Below are positions 46,401 through 56,600 of a stretch of 64,000 nt of DNA, piece by piece. Source of the stretch: Yamagishiella unicocca (lineage: Eukaryota > Chlorophyta > Chlorophyceae > Chlamydomonadales > Volvocaceae); the NCBI GenBank assembly GCA_003116995.1, contig BDSL01000013.1, forward strand, positions 806,001 to 870,000. The letters run 5' to 3'. The position numbers and the translations under genes were made by a program. How positions within the stretch are numbered: the first letter of the stretch is position 1; the number at the start of each line of letters is the position of its first letter. The notes beneath the pieces are model-generated. The model was not told where the DNA came from, did no database searches, and saw only the letters and a program-made list of their open reading frames with translations.

Positions 46401-49400
46401 GACAAACCAGGGCGGCAAAAGCAACGCGAGCTGAAGCGGAGGCCCTATCGCTAGGTCGCAGCAGCGGGCGGGATAGAGATGAAAATGAAGATGAAGATGA
46501 AAATGAAAACAACGGCAGGGTGTGCGTTGCGTGAGCAGCAGCAAAGGAGTACGGGCGCTAGGGCCCGAGCCAGGCCCCCAACCCGCCGGCCACCCACCGC
46601 GGGTGTCGGCGACCAGCTGCGGGTCGACGCTCTCAATGCCATCCTTCGCCTTGATGAGGGCCATGGCCGTGTCCAGCTGTTCCGCGCTCAGCTGGTGCTG
46701 CAGCGCGGCGGCGTGAAGCGCCGAGTGCAGCTCGCTCTCCTGCTGGCTCTGGGGGGGTTATAAAAACCGTTTTACGCAACGGGACAGGATAGTTGGCGCA
46801 TGGTCGTTGGCTCTGGGGGGTGGGCAGGCGGCGCCAAGAAACACGTCCACCGCGGCGGCGAGTTGCAACAAACAAACACAAACTCAGCGACTTGCGACTG
46901 AGAGGGTCATCCGGTTGGGGCCAGAAGGCGATGGCCCGCCAGGCATCTCTACGCGGCCACACATACACACCCACGGCCACGGTCTTCTCCTCTTCTCCTC
47001 CCCCAAATGGGTATTTCTTGCCACCCTCCCCGGCCCCCGGAGCCTTCTCAACCCTCCCCGGGTTTTCCTTGCAACCCCCCAACCCTCCCCGCCCCCCGGG
47101 CGCGCCTGTAGGTTGTCCAGCACGATACGGGCCTGCTGCGGGAACTGGTCCACCAGCAGCTCCCAGGAGGCCTTGGGCAGCGACAGCGCCCGGACGACGG
47201 TGGAGGACAGGGCGGACTCGTAGCAGGGCACGTCTGCGGCGGGAGCGCGTGGGAGAGATAGGGGGAGGGATTACAATAAAAGAACCGGTAACGCGGCTGG
47301 GGAGAGGGAGGGAGGCAGCGGGCGGGTACGAGGGGGGAACGGAGGGAGAACGGGTGAGGGCGGGGCGGGGCGGGGCGCGAGGTAGGGGGTGGGGGGTACG
47401 GGTGGTGCCGCGAGTGGGTTCGTCGCTGCTGCATGTGTGCTGCGACTCGTAGCGATGGGAAGAAGGCCGCAGGCTCCACGCACCCACTCCTCCGAGGGCG
47501 CATAAGCATGAGTCATGCATGCATGAGTCATGTCACGAGGCACGACGCGGTAAGGAAGCGGTGGGCTACCCACCCGTGAAGAACGGCACCTCTGCCAGAG
47601 CCGAGCCCTCGTAGCGGGTCTCGCTGCTGTCCCCTGCGGCGGCGGGGGGGGGCACCGACACCAGGACCGTCAGCAGCAGCACCCGCAGGAGCTCACGATT
47701 GGGTGGTGCGCACCTTCGGGCCACTCCAAGCGTGCAGTACGACGTCCACGACAAAAAAACCGAGTCAAAGTCCTAAACCAGACCTCATAGGTTTCGGAGC
47801 CGCAAGAGCAGGTGAGGACCGGGGACCTCTCCCCCTGGTCGGCAAGAGAGGCATCCGTCGTCATCACACTCGCACCGGCCAACCAGCTGTCGCCACTCTG
47901 CTGTCGCCACCCCTAATGTTCAACACTACTCCTCCATCCAACGACCCGTCCTTCTTTTCTTCCCTTTGCCGGACTACGACTTTGCTCCCCTTGCAACCCC
48001 TCCTCAACCCGCACGCACCCCGTCCCTACCACACCCAGTCCCTGCCACACCCAGTCCCTGCCCACACCAGTCCCTGCGGCGCCCCTCTTCCCGCACCCCC
48101 CTCCTCCCGCGCGCACTACATACCCAGTCCCGAGTTGGCGCTGGTGAAGGCGCAGCTGCCCACGGAGCCGTCCGCGGAGACGGTGTGATGCGAGGAGCCC
48201 TCATTCCCCACCATCGAGGCCGCGAACTGGCTGAAGGCGGCGTTCACATTAACGGGGTGCTGCGCCACCGTCACCTCTCCCGAGATGAGGATGAGCAGCT
48301 CGCTCACGTTGTCGCCCTCGGTCATAATTTGCACGGCCGGCATGAACAGCTCCACACGCGCGGCGGTGAGCAGCGCGTCCAGGAAGCGCTGCTTGCAGCC
48401 TTTGAACAGGTAGCAGCCCTTGACGGGCTGCAGGTACAGGTGGCGGAGCACCTTGCGGCGGATGGCGGTGGGGTATATGCCCAGGACCTGTTCGTCGCTG
48501 GCCTCGTCGGAGCGGAACGTGACCTCCAGGTGCTCGTGCATGGCCGAGTTGAGGGCCTGACGGGGGCGAGGGCCGTGCGGGGAGGGACGGGGGGGGGCAG
48601 CTGGGTTGGAGGGAGCGGGTTGGCGCGCGGACGAGGGCTGGGCGGATAGCGAGAGTGGTGGTGTTGGTGGTGTTGGTGATGGCGGCAGCAGCTCACCTTT
48701 GGAAGGTCGTTGTTCCGGCTGAAGTCCGCCAGCGAGCGCATCCGGTCCCGGAATAGTTTGCTGCGCTCGTCCTCCTTCACCACCAGCATAGTCACTGTAC
48801 CCAGGATGTAGGCGCCCAGGAACAGGTTGAACAGGCTGTGCGGGCGAGCCCCAGGACAGGACGGGAGGGGGGGGGTATAAAGGAAACCCGCCAATCCCGC
48901 GATCGGGAGCGGGGGGGGGGTCAGGGGCGAGGGCGTGGCGTACCGTGTGCCTATGTTACGGGGTTATTTCCCCACGCAGGGTACGACACAACAGGCCGTA
49001 CAAGGTCTGCTATGGCGCTTGTGCAGTGACGCGTGTTACCCTGCCGCAGGCACCCGCAAGCTCCCCACACGTCTTTATGCTCCTGCGTGTCGCCGGGCGC
49101 CACTCACAGGTACAAGATCATGAACGCCGCCTCTGGCACGGTGGAGGCGTACAGCGCTCCGTCTCCCAGTCCCGTGAAGGCGCTGACGCTGAAGTAGAGG
49201 GACAGCAGGTACTTCTCGTAGGCGGGACGACCCACGAAGCGCTCGGCGTTGCGGCCCACCCACGACTCGGGTGAGAAGCCCTCCACCTGGGCAATCAGGA
49301 AGAACATGCAGGCCGCCCAGCTGCAGCCAGCGGAGGAGGAGGAGGCGGAGGAGGGGCGGCAGCGCGGTCAGGCAGGGCACTGGCGGGCCGGGCCGGGCTC

Positions 49401-51706
49401 CGGCGGGGCCGGCTCGGTCGAGGGAGGGCCAGCCAGGAGCTGGGGAGCTGGGGAGCTGGGGTTCCGGGGGCGCTTAAAGGAGGTTCGAGCAGCCCTGGAG
49501 GGCTGACTGACGGCGCGGCGCGGCATCTTCGGAGGCACGGTATGAGGGCCCTTTGTTGTTATCCTGGCATCCTGGAAACCACGTGGATGGTCGGTCATCC
49601 ACTTGCAAGCCCTTTCCGATGGTGCCGGGCCCTTACCGTTGCCACCCCCTCAATAACGCACCGCGGATGGCGTCAGGCCCTCCCCCGACCCCCTCTGCGC
49701 GGCCGCGGGCACACAGGGACAGAGGTACGCGGCCGCTCACTCACTGTGTGACGTAGAAGGCGTAGGTGGTGTTGCGCACCACCATCAGCGTGCCCTGCCC
49801 CAGCGCCAACATGTAGTCCAGCTGGTGGAAGAACTCGAACACGCGGTAGAAGCGGACCTGGCGGGGAGGGGAGGAGAGGGAGGGGAGGGGGTACAAAATG
49901 AATCCGGGGAGGGGGGAAGGAGGAGGAGGGGAGGGAGGGGGAGGGGGGAGAGGGATACCACAGGCGCCAAGCAAGACCGGCACGCCGCCTAGGACGCGCA
50001 CCGCACCGCATCGCCGCCCTCGCTTCGCCCCCTCCCTTTCTGCTAGCTGCAACCGGCCCAAGTCCCCGGCGCCTGCAGACCGCCTGCTGCCGGCTTAGGG
50101 TTTTAGGGTTTTAGGTTTTAACCCACCAGTTGAGCCATCTTGATGAACCCCAATCCGGCCACGACCCGATACGACGCGCCCGTGGACTGTGCGACGTCGA
50201 TTGCCACCCAGTCCATTGGCACCGCCGAAATGAGGTCGAACAGGAACTTGTAGCTGCGGTTGCGGCAGGGCGCCGAGGGCAGCGGACATCAGGCCAGTTG
50301 CGCTCAGCGCAAGGGCGCTAAACGAGCGCCGCGCAGCGGCGCGGCTGCGGAAGCCAGCCCCCGGGGATGCGGGCGTGCGTGCGTGTGCGTCAGCAGCAGT
50401 AGCATCTGCGCGGTGCGTGGCTGCTGCCAGACGACCGTTCTGGGCCGGGCGGGGAAGCACGGAACCCCCGATCAAATCCCCACCTGGACATGTACTGTTT
50501 GGCGATGCGGGCGTAGGAGTGCACCAGGATGCCGGTTTCGGGGTCGTGGAAGGCCACGAAGAATTTGATGATGAGGTCGGTGGTGAAGATCGCTGCGGCG
50601 AGAATGGGGCGGGGCGGGGCGTTGTGAGGACGCCGGAGGTTCTGAGCAGGCCCGGTGCAATAACACCGAATTCAGGTCAGCGAGGGATCGTTCCAATGTT
50701 GCTCGCCTCGAGGCTTCGTTTGGTTTACCGGTAGCCCAAAAACCTTTAAACATAGGGGCTGGTGAACGACGTCGCCGCATCGCCCATCTCATGCCACCGG
50801 CTGCAGCCCAATCTAGAGGCCCCTCGAGAAACACAACCTAACCAACCGCCGCTGGCAGGCACTGCACACGGGCAAGGCACTGCGCCCAGATGATACACAG
50901 GCCAACAAACCCCACCCAGCAGCGCAGCGCCTTCCCTATTCAGCGCCTGCTGAAGCTATGATGAGCCGCCACCCATAACGGTGGATATGTAGGGGCCTGG
51001 CCGCATTGATCTACCGGGGAATCACCGCAGCGCCCTCCCTCCTGCCTTCCATGGGTTTCCTCTCATATCCCTCCTTCCATGGGTTTCCTCTCACGCCTCT
51101 CCTTTGGCCCATCGCATGCAGCTGCGTGTCACTCCGGCCCCCGTCCAGCCGTCCACCCCCACTCACATGTCACCAAATACCTCTCCCAAGACCAGAAGCT
51201 GATGGGGGATAACCTGCAGGGCGGTGCGTACGACGATGTGCGTTAGTACGGCAATTTCCCCCCGGTGGCCGCCAGCTGCTTGCCTTCCTCGCCTATCCTC
51301 GCACTCACTCAACCCAAATCCTGCTTAGCATCGCCGCCATACCAAATGCATTGGCGGCCGCGCCCATAACCCTGGTCCTCCAATCCTGGACACTGCATGA
51401 TCGTGTGTCAGCGCCTACGCCAACCAGATATGCTCGCACAGCTTTCGGCTCCCCGCGACACACACACCCCGGCCCAACCGCCTCCACACCCCACCCCTGG
51501 TTTCTTCATCTCGGTGCCAAACACACATCCCTACGCTACCCCCTGAAAAAGCCCCCGTCGCCTCCAGTGCTGTTCCCCTCCCCCCGATCCCTCCCACGAC
51601 CCTAACCCACCACAGTAGACGCTGGCTGCCAAACGCCATGTTGTACGGCTCCAGCCAGCCGGCCAACAGCGTCACAACCACAACGAACTGGAACCACCGT
51701 TGGTAC
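40470..51706 (-). CDS. Plant-Shaker-like six-TM channel with ankyrin repeats, 5' end unresolved (paralogue 3)
   Basis: Exons (minus): 51706-51611 (S1), 51213-51167, 50592-50484 (S2), 50253-50127 (S3), 49857-49745 (S4), 49320-49108 (S5-pore), 48835-48697 (S6 and C-linker), 48556-48124, 47633-47574, 47233-47106, 46748-46598, 46137-45905, 45466-45417, 44997-44914, 44110-43648, 43444-43082, 42728-42455, 42220-42065, 41890-40470; at least 1553 aa. Junctions are in phase and GT-AG, except a GC-AG intron after 47106. Architecture equals paralogue 2: S1-S6, C-linker, split cNBD-like fold, ankyrin repeats, acidic GSDDDDLM and a long disordered tail ending GFDGFGHE. The pore filter is TGLGDGA. Several exons have the same length as in paralogue 2 (127, 113, 50, 84 nt). 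Upstream of S1 no counterpart of the N-terminal cytosolic exons was found before the mutase gene at 53654. Confidence 0.88.
42351..42410. repeat. 12-bp tandem repeat, five copies
   Basis: CGGTCGGGTTTC is repeated five times with one substitution, in an intron of channel paralogue 3. Confidence 0.92.
44576..44770. repeat. TGTATATG/ATGTGTATGTGC simple-repeat tract
   Basis: A GT/AT-rich tract with a regular 12-bp part (ATGTGTATGTGC) lies in an intron between two ankyrin exons of channel paralogue 3. Tyr/Thr/His-rich ORFs here are artefacts. Confidence 0.95.
45127..45200 (+). repeat. Dispersed repeat family B, copy 3
   Basis: CAGTGTCAGGCGATGCGCCC through GGAGCCCACTGTAACGATTAC matches the copies at 14488-14562 and 3975-4040. 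It lies in an ankyrin-region intron of paralogue 3, just as the 14488 copy lies in an ankyrin-region intron of paralogue 2. Confidence 0.75.
49155..49175 (-). other. Non-canonical pore selectivity filter (TGLGDGA)
   Basis: These codons replace TTVGYGD of plant Shaker channels. The GYG core reads GDG, as in the bacterial non-selective NaK channel (TVGDG). The pore helix before it (SLYFSVSAF) and S6 after it (LFNLFLGAYILG) look intact, so the gene is not simply decaying. Confidence 0.85.
50095..50121 (+). repeat. Short interstitial telomere-like run
   Basis: TTAGGGTTTTAGGGTTTTAGG matches the algal TTTTAGGG telomere unit. It lies in the S3-S4 intron of channel paralogue 3, a few bases from the donor at 50126. 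Confidence 0.65.
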
Positions 51707-53653
51707 CTGTTTTTAGTTTTTGCGGTTGGCCGTGAGGGAGGCCGTGGAGGTGCGCTCCCAGCGAAACCCAGGAAACGGCGGCGTGCGTGATGATGACGAA
51801 GGCCCGGCCCCGCTCCCAGCCCAGGGTCTTCCTCGAAACCCAGCCCAGCTCTATGAGGCAGCGACGGCGGGAGCTCCCTGTGCTGCTGTTTCATCGAAGC
51901 TCGCTAGGTAGCCCTTACAATATAGTTAAGGTCGTGGCCCCGTAGCTGCCGCACGTGCTAAAATGTGCTTGTGCAGGCTTGTGCGACGGGAATCCTTGTC
52001 GGTAGTTTATATACGTTCCCATAGTTCCCATGAATGACAACAAAACGATCCGATTCTGCAAGGATGGTTTCGGAGTGTGGTGGGTAGAATGGGCTGCAGT
52101 CTACGAAGTCAGGAGGCGTGGTTTGCCACCTGAGTGAAACCTGCCGCCAGCGCTGCAGTGCGAGAAGCGGTGGAGCAACTGCGTGTGATTCCGGCTGATG
52201 GGTTTGGCCTAAGGGCTGCTGGTGAGAGGCAAGGGCCTGCATCCATGCGCCCAGCACCCAACCGCAGCGCCGGTGCACTGCCGCAATTGCGGCAGTAGCC
52301 GTCACACGGCTTTCGTTGCTGCCGACTAGGGATAGTATCAAGCATTCCCGCCGACCGAAAGCGACGCAGAGGGTGGGACGTCCTCGTCCTCCGTTGAAAC
52401 CCTGCCAAGAGGTTGGTTGCACAGCGCACCTGTGACTCTGTGGATGGATGAGTAGCTTCTCCCCAAAGTTCGCTAACCACGGCCATCGTGTCCGCAGGTG
52501 GTAGGAGCCACCTGAGCTAGATTCCACTGCCGCCAAGGCGGCCGAAGCAGCGCTGCTTGCGGCAGTGCCGCGGCGCATCTGCAACAGCATAACCGAACGT
52601 GTGAACAAACCTCCTCGCGTTGTGTGAGACCGCATTTTCCCGTTTCATGAATTTCCTTAAAGATGGGCAGGTTGCATATAGTTTGTGTGCAAGCCGTTTT
52701 GCGAAACGTGGTATTACAAAGCGATTCCTGCACGGGACACCAACAGGGATAGAGACGGACCGCGGCAGCAACGGTCTGTGGACGCGTCCTGCTAGAAACC
52801 TACTTACATTCCCATCGCGCTCGATCCCTTTATGGCTACGGTTTAGGGGAGCTTGTTGCGCCGACGATTTCGCATGCCGCCCGGTGCCTCCCAAGTCAAA
52901 CCCTTCCATCCCAATCGCCGATGTGGATTGACCTCTCACCGTTTTGGTCGTATATCTTGCCGTGGCTTTGTCCATGGCATGTAGTGGGTGCGGCTTGCTG
53001 TCAAAAGGACCTTTAAACCCGCCGTCACTCGGTTTGCGGAAGCCATTCGTGGAGGCCTCAACCCAGCTGTTCGACGTATCACCGCGTGAGACCTGCCAAA
53101 GCATAGTGTATCGGCCTTGTCAAAGCTGCACCGAGGTCGCTTACCAAATTAACCCCGTGGTCAAAGTTACCCGCGTACCTCATCACGCTGCTTCCCGAAA
53201 AGTAAAGGAGAATAGCTGGTTTTCGTTGACGCGTCGGGCGCGACTGAGTTCGGTCGCATGTTGTCCTACGTTTGCCCCTGCGCCGCGTCCTGCGCGGACT
53301 CCAACTTCTCGACCACAACAAAATAGATCAATTATATCACGTACATTTCCAACCGTGTATATGTGCCGGCATCACATTGGGCTCAAATCAGGGTCTCGTA
53401 GTTTTCCCCAACTGTCCCAAGCCATCATCTTACTGTGCTGCCATTCCTTGACAATTTTGTACCGGAGACAAGACATCGTCTATTGCTATTATGAGATTTA
53501 TAAAGAACACCTGAAACGCGTACCCCGTTTTACGTCGTAGCAAGTAGGGTTCTTCAGTTCGTTAGCGTGACCATACTAGAAGTATGCTATTAATCATGCT
53601 TCATGTTAAGAGGGATTTCCTGTACCGAACAGTAGGCTAGCTGACGGCATTAC
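51707..53653. other. Divergent interval between channel paralogue 3 and the mutase gene
   Basis: This 1.9-kb lower-GC interval should hold the missing 5' exons and promoter of the channel and the promoter of the mutase. It contains one copy of dispersed repeat C (52061-52130). Overlapping ORFs of 195 (-), 198 (+) and 225 (-) codons show no known motif. No N-terminal channel exon could be identified. Confidence 0.5.
52061..52130. repeat. Dispersed repeat family C, copy 1 (70 bp)
   Basis: A 70-bp stretch containing GCAGTCTACGAAGTCAGGAG is repeated at 55021-55093 with only a few substitutions and in the same orientation. The copies flank the first three exons of the mutase gene. Confidence 0.92.
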
Positions 53654-56600
53654 ATGGCGCTCTTGGGAACACCTTTTTCAGCACCACAGCGTGCAGGCTT
53701 CAGGTGCCCCGCTGCTGCTCGCTGGTGAGGCTAATTTTGTATGCATTACCAAGCCCAAACGGCAAAGAGTCCATGCCAGTAGTCCATCTGCACTTTTCCT
53801 TCCAGGATCCCTGCAGCACGCAGCATCCGAACTGCCTCAGCGTCAGCTGCGCATGCGGACATTGCACCGCTGGTACAGCAGTGGCTGCGATGGGACACCC
53901 ATGCGGAGTCGCGCGCGCAAATCCAGGGACTGCTGGACAGCGGGAAGCTGGATGATCTGCGCGAGTTGCTGGCCAGCCGCCTCGAGTTTGGTGAGTCTGA
54001 TCTGCGGCCGCCGACCGGGCGCGACGGCGTGGCAGAGGTATGGCTGGGCCAGCAATCTAGCAACCCCCGCCCCCGGGTGAAGCCCCCGCACTGCTGCTTA
54101 TCGGGCGCTGCATGGGTGCGGCAGCCAAGGAGATGCGCCAAGTACGGCACGTGGAGTGGTGACAAGGAGGGCAGAGCGGCAGACCCAGGGAAATGGGTTG
54201 GCCCGTGACGGGTCGCCGTGGTTGGCTACCGGCCGGGGGGGTGGGGGGATGGGGGTATGATTTGCCTGCCACACCGTCACCTCACGCTTCAGCGCTGGGC
54301 AGGAGGTGCTGCGGGTCGTCCGAAGACGGGGTGTCCTCGTGTCATTTCAGTGGACGGCGCTAGGGGCGGCCGCCAATGGGTGGAGGAGGATCAGCTCAGG
54401 CCGGTGGGGCCCCCGCCCGCGGCTCCCTCCTCTTTGCCCAACCACCCACCCAACCACCCAACCAACCAACCACCGCCCCCCGGCCCCCACATACACAGGC
54501 ACGGCCGGCCTCCGCGGCAAGCTGGGCCCCGGCACCTCCCGCATGAACCACGTGGTCGTGCAGCAGACCGCGCAGGGGCTGTGCCGCTACCTGCAGCAGC
54601 AGTGCCACCCGGGGGAGCTGCAGCGGGGTGTCGTCGTGGGTAAGTAGCGGCACCCGGCATACACACACACGACCCACATGACCCACACGCGCCTTCGGGT
54701 GCGCGCCTTAGGGTGCGCTGCACGCGCCTTAGGGTGCGCTGCACGCGCCCTAAGGTGCGCTGCACGCGCCCTAGGGTGCGCTGCACGCGCCCTAGGGTGC
54801 GCTGCACGCATCAGTGCCCACGCACCTTCATGCGGGATCCCGCCAACCCACGCCACCACACCGCAACCCTCGGAGCCATCCGTGTTCTTGTGGGACAGCG
54901 CATCCCACCATACCCACTGGCGCCGCCGTGCAATTGAAAACCCTGAACCCCTATGGACGTCCGTGGCGCCAGCCGGAGTAGCGAGATGCGCCACTCCACA
55001 ACGCTTTCCTCGGTCCCCGGCCCCCCGATGGTTTCGGAGTGCGGTGGGTAGAATGGGTTGCAGTCTACGAAGTCAGGAGGCGTGGTTTGCCACCCCATCC
55101 CACCCCGTCAGAACTGCACCGTTGTCATGCCCTAGCGCCGGCATAGTTCGGCCCGCGGGCACTAGTCGTGGTTTCGGTGCCGCTCCAGAGACACGAATCT
55201 GGAGCGCGGCCACCCCATCCCGCAGCGTCAGAACCGCGCCGTCATGGAACACGAAACCTTACCCGCCATGCACCCACCCAACCCAACCCAACCCAACTTA
55301 ACCCAAACTTCCCGCGTCGAGTAACCAATCCTTTTTTGCACCCCAACCCAACCCAACCCAACCCACACTTCCCGCGTCTAGTAACCGGATCTTTTCTGCA
55401 ACCCAACCAACCCAACCCAACTCCGCGTGGCGACGCTGCCCCAGGCTATGACGGCCGCTACGGCTCCCGCGAGTTCGCGTACATCACCGCCGCAGTGTTC
55501 GTGAGCGCCGGGGTGCGAGTGGCGCTGTTCCGGAAGCTGGTGCCCACGCCGTTCGTGGCGGCTGGCGTGGCGGTGCTGGGGGCGGCGGCGGGGGTCATGG
55601 TGACGGCGTCCCACAACCCCAAGGAGTACAACGGCTACAAGGTGGGAGCGGCCGGGGCGGGGATGGTGCAGAAACATGTGCAAGTGAAGCGATGATAATG
55701 GTAGTCACCGATTGGATGAAGCCGTGACGGTTCGTTGTCGGCCGTGAGGGTCCACGGGGTAAGTTAACCGACAATGTGCCTATAGATATTCCGCGGGTAT
55801 CGCCTCGGAGAACCGCCGTAGCCAAGCGGAAGCGGCTATTCGTATTACAACGGCCATTTTTACTCCAATCGGTGGAAGGCGTACAGCCACTTATCAGCGA
55901 TGTTCGGTGTCGACCGGACATCAGGATTAGAGCATTACGGCCCGTTTAGGTTGGGGCGAGAGCGTAATTGTTCTAGCCTTGATGTCCGCGGGGCGTCCTT
56001 GCACGCAGTGTAGAGTCGTGTTACCTTCAGATAACATAATTTGTCCGATTACATTTCATATAGCGTAGGGTCGTGTTGCCTTCAGGATACATAATATGTC
56101 TGGATCACCGCACAAGGCAGGGCTTATCAGAATCCGCCGATGGGTTAGCAGCATAGGCGTGCGGGTTCGTCAGAAAGCAACGCACCTACAACAATTGCCA
56201 CACCCATTTAGGAAGTTGCGTCCTCGCGACTTCGCTGACGATGACGAACGGCTTCCAGGAATATCTGACATGTCCGGGATAGATTAGGCCTCCGGTTCTC
56301 AGCTGTCGCGTTCGGAATCGTACCCTTAGTCATCGTACCCTTAGCAAGGTTCTCGTCAGCGAATTGCGTTTACCGGCCTTAAATCGGCCTTAAACGTCGA
56401 CGGCAATTCATGATACGCTTAAGTGGAAAACACCCATCACGGCTGGTTGCCGACCAGGCAGCTGCTCGATCGGTGGCGGTTGAAAAGGACCCGTCTGCAC
56501 GATAGGGTTTCACCAACTCACATGGAACACGATTTGGAAGATGAGATGGCAGGGAGGGTTGCGCTGCGCTGCAGCTGAACCAGTCGTGCGTTCAACAGTA

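Noticed and set aside
51707..51894. Continuous ORF reading into S1 of channel paralogue 3, tested as a start exon
   Set aside because: It contains GFEEDP, a translation of the family-A repeat core, and a good acceptor at 51707-51708 in the phase used by paralogue 2 argues that it is intron.
51958..52635. 225-codon minus-strand ORF upstream of channel paralogue 3, tested as its N-terminal exon
   Set aside because: It contains dispersed repeat C and bears no resemblance to the paralogue-2 N-terminus.
52517..53540. Overlapping ORFs of 195 (-) and 198 (+) codons
   Set aside because: They overlap on opposite strands, have no recognised motif, and this length is expected by chance at this composition.
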